NCBI GenBank assembly: GCA_017509605.1
Contig: JAFWPH010000002.1
Coordinates: 1 to 54,698, forward strand
Length of the DNA stretch: 54,698 bases
Direction: 5' to 3'
DNA from: Bacteroidaceae bacterium
GTDB taxonomy: Bacteria; Bacteroidota; Bacteroidia; Bacteroidales; Bacteroidaceae
Below, piece by piece: positions 53,077-54,698 of this stretch. The notes below the pieces were generated by a model. That model was not told the origin of the DNA, searched no databases, and was given only the letters and a program-made list of their open reading frames with translations. A program made the position numbers and the translations under genes. How positions within the stretch are numbered: the first letter of the stretch is position 1; every line of letters begins with the position of its first letter.

Positions 53077-54204
53077 ATGGATAATCCATTTGTAACAAAA
53101 GGATACGCAGGGCCTGAATATTTCTGCGACAGAGTGAAGGAAACAAGCCAATTGGTAGAACTGACTACCAATGGCAACAATATTGCTTTGATATCACCGC
53201 GCCGTGTTGGAAAGACCGATTTGATTCGACATTTATTCCAACAGCCTGGAATCAAGGACAAGTACTACACATTTCATATTGACATCTATGCTACCAGCAG
53301 TCTTCGCGACTTCGTAAATGTCTTTGGCCGAACCATCTTGAATGAATTAAAGCCAAAAGGAAAAATCGTCTGGGAGGGATTCCTGAACTTACTCCGCTCG
53401 CTTCGTAGTGAGATTACGTACGATATCAATAACTTTCCTACATGGAGTCTTGGCTTAGGCGATATTGAGCATCCTGAAACTACACTCGACGAGATTTTTG
53501 AATATTTGGGAAAGGCAGATAAACCTTGTATTGTATGTATTGACGAATTTCAGCAAATCACGAGATACACAGAATCCCCCAATATTGAGGCAACGCTCAG
53601 AACCTACATGCAGAAATGTATCAATGCCACTTTCATCTTTTCTGGAAGCAAACGCCATCTGATGGGGGAAATCTTCACGTCACCTTCGAGGCCGTTCTAT
53701 CAGTCAGTGCTGATTATGAACCTTAGGCCCATATCAGTTGATAAATATGTGGAGTTTGCGCAGATGCAGTTTGAAAAATATGGGAAAAGTATTGAAACCA
53801 AAGCCGTTGAGGACGTATACAACCGTTATGATGCGGTGACATCATGTGTCCAGCGCTTGCTGAATGTCTTATTCATGAAAACATTACCCAATCAATGTTG
53901 CACCAGCGATATGGTTGATGGTGCGGAAGAATATATCCTTGATTTATTTACTGAGACCTATTCAGATTTGCTCGACAAACTGCCAGAGAAGCAACGGGAA
54001 GTGTTCCTTGCCATAGCAAAAGAAGGAAAGGCAAAAAGTATTACAAGTAAGTCGTTTGTCAAACGACATCACTTACAGACTGTCAGTGTAATAACTGCAG
54101 CCGTGCGCAGTCTTTTAGCCAAAGACCTGATTACAGAAGACAAGGGAGTTTACACCGTTCACGATCCTTTCTTTGCCCTCTGGCTTCATCGGGAATTCAT
54201 TTGA
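53077..54204 (+). CDS. Archaeal-type (PF01637-like) ATPase with C-terminal winged-helix-like domain
   Basis: 375 residues. Walker A is ISPRRVGKTDLIRHLF (39-54; Lys46, Thr47) and Walker B is CIVCIDEFQQITRY (about 150-163), the form of the ATPase_2 STAND-like family. FIFSGSKRHLMGEIF (about 189-203) is the sensor-1 region. Residues about 285-375 (LDKLPEKQREVFLAIAKEGK, then VSVITAAVRSLLAKDLITED) form a winged-helix-like end finishing in DPFFALWLHREFI, the usual tail of this family. Members are numerous in Bacteroidetes; their role is unsettled, with links to mobile or conflict systems proposed. The gene is AT-richer than the core genes and is preceded by a perfect palindrome overlapping its promoter, so it appears tightly controlled. 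No partner gene is adjacent. Confidence 0.9.
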   Translation: MDNPFVTKGYAGPEYFCDRVKETSQLVELTTNGNNIALISPRRVGKTDLIRHLFQQPGIKDKYYTFHIDIYATSSLRDFVNVFGRTILNELKPKGKIVWEGFLNLLRSLRSEITYDINNFPTWSLGLGDIEHPETTLDEIFEYLGKADKPCIVCIDEFQQITRYTESPNIEATLRTYMQKCINATFIFSGSKRHLMGEIFTSPSRPFYQSVLIMNLRPISVDKYVEFAQMQFEKYGKSIETKAVEDVYNRYDAVTSCVQRLLNVLFMKTLPNQCCTSDMVDGAEEYILDLFTETYSDLLDKLPEKQREVFLAIAKEGKAKSITSKSFVKRHHLQTVSVITAAVRSLLAKDLITEDKGVYTVHDPFFALWLHREFI

Positions 54205-54314
54205 ATCTAAATTGAACGCCATGAATCAGTCTGTTGAAAAGGTAGATTTAGGCCACATTTCACTCAAATAAAGGCTCTTGACTCTCACCCCTCGACTCTA
54301 ATGGTCAATGGTCA

Positions 54315-54372
54315 AAATTGCGATTGAGCGAGGGCAATCAAGTTTACTTGAATTGCCGAGCGTGAGCAATTT
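54315..54372 (+). repeat. F repeat, copy 6 (short form, AAATTGC stem)
   Basis: AAATTGC (54315-54321) pairs with GCAATTT (54366-54372); inner stem GGCAATCAAGT-TT-ACTTGAATTGCC. The inner stem differs at most positions from copy 4 yet still pairs. Confidence 0.85.
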
Positions 54373-54404
54373 AGGCGAAGCCAATGCTCAATGCTCAACG
54401 GTCA

Positions 54405-54535
54405 AAAATGCGATTGAGCGAGGGCAGAGCCTAACTTGTTCGAGCTATGCCGGACATTTGAAGCAGCGAGAGCAATCAAGCTTGCTTAGATTGCCGAGTC
54501 GCGCCAAATGAAGACAAAGTCAACGTGAGCATTTT
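54405..54535 (+). repeat. F repeat, copy 7 (long form, AAAATGC stem)
   Basis: AAAATGC (54405-54411) pairs with GCATTTT (54529-54535). Nearly the reverse complement of copy 2 at 6205-6336. Confidence 0.85.
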
Positions 54536-54650
54536 AGGCGAAGCCAATGTTCAATGAGCTAAAGCCTAAACTCAATAACCAATAACCTTTCACAATTTCT
54601 TAACTCTTAATTCTTAACTCTTAATTAAACAAAGCTCTTGACTTTAATGG

Positions 54651-54698
54651 AATCAGGTTGATAGATATTGAACATCCGTAGGTTGTTCAAAAAAACGC
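54651..54698 (+). repeat. R1 structured element, copy 7 (cut by window end)
   Basis: AATCAGGTTGATAG at 54651, GAACATCCGTAGGTTGTTC hairpin, then AAAAAAACGC at the window edge. Confidence 0.85.

Larger units (their letters stand above)
54205..54698. other. Intergenic repeat mosaic at window end
   Basis: GACTCTTGAC and GGTCAATG phrases, F copies 6 and 7 about 33 bp apart, AATAACC phrases, CTTTCACAATTTCTTAA block (54587-54632) and the start of R1 copy 7, cut by the window edge. No gene. Confidence 0.75.

Overview
The window reads as chromosomal DNA of a Bacteroidales bacterium, most likely Prevotella or a close relative (Prevotellaceae). The grounds are repeated TAnnTTTG -7 boxes upstream of genes, secreted proteins with Prevotella-type C-terminal tails, an alpha-2-macroglobulin, GH43 and Omp85 repertoire typical of the group, and long intergenic stretches built from phrase-like repeats. 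No rRNA, tRNA, CRISPR array or intact insertion sequence was recognised. All family names come from reading translated sequence and from memory; no search was run.

Layout. 0-3.4 kb is sparse: one small protein with a TerB-like N-terminus, an empty repeat-bearing stretch, and a decayed AAA-ATPase/PD-(D/E)XK pseudogene. 3.5-13 kb carries an Omp85-type outer membrane protein, a DUF819 membrane protein, a YigZ/IMPACT protein and a 1910-residue alpha-2-macroglobulin-like lipoprotein-size exported protein. 13.5-17 kb is a large secreted multidomain protein. 17.1-24.2 kb is the clearest metabolic unit: a glycyl-radical activase, a bifunctional proline dehydrogenase/P5C dehydrogenase and a glycyl radical enzyme whose active-site residues all match trans-4-hydroxy-L-proline dehydratase (HypD). 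Together they would convert hydroxyproline (and proline) to glutamate. 24.4-38 kb holds a 53-residue protein with its own promoter and terminator, a 1328-residue protein with a Schlafen AlbA-like domain, a small secreted protein, an AAA+ ATPase, a BASS-family transporter, a TPR-like protein and a Na/Pi cotransporter. 38-44 kb has an aldose-1-epimerase-like protein, an M23 peptidase, a NUDIX hydrolase and a GH43 glycosidase. 44-54 kb is accessory in character: a three-part exonuclease-RecQ-UvrD fusion, an AT-richer DUF2075 helicase with a nuclease-like N-terminus, small duplicated or frameshifted genes, and an ATPase behind a perfect 32-bp palindrome.

The most unusual content lies between the genes. 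From about 24 kb onward the intergenic spaces are mosaics of modules. (1) R1, seven copies of a roughly 145-nt element that folds into a closed four-way junction followed by a terminator-like hairpin, with compensatory changes between copies. (2) F, seven copies of a nested hairpin with a long (~131 bp) and a short (~60 bp) form and a covarying outer stem; one copy has a recognisable empty site elsewhere in the window. (3) E, twelve copies of one or two GC-rich hairpins followed by GTAATC. (4) Simple phrases based on AATAACC, GACTCTTGAC, GGTCAATG and GCCTAAAGCC, and a CTTTCACAATTTCTTAA block. R1, E and the phrases all lie in the same orientation whatever the direction of neighbouring genes, whereas F occurs both ways round. 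This pattern is the main candidate for an undescribed system in the window.
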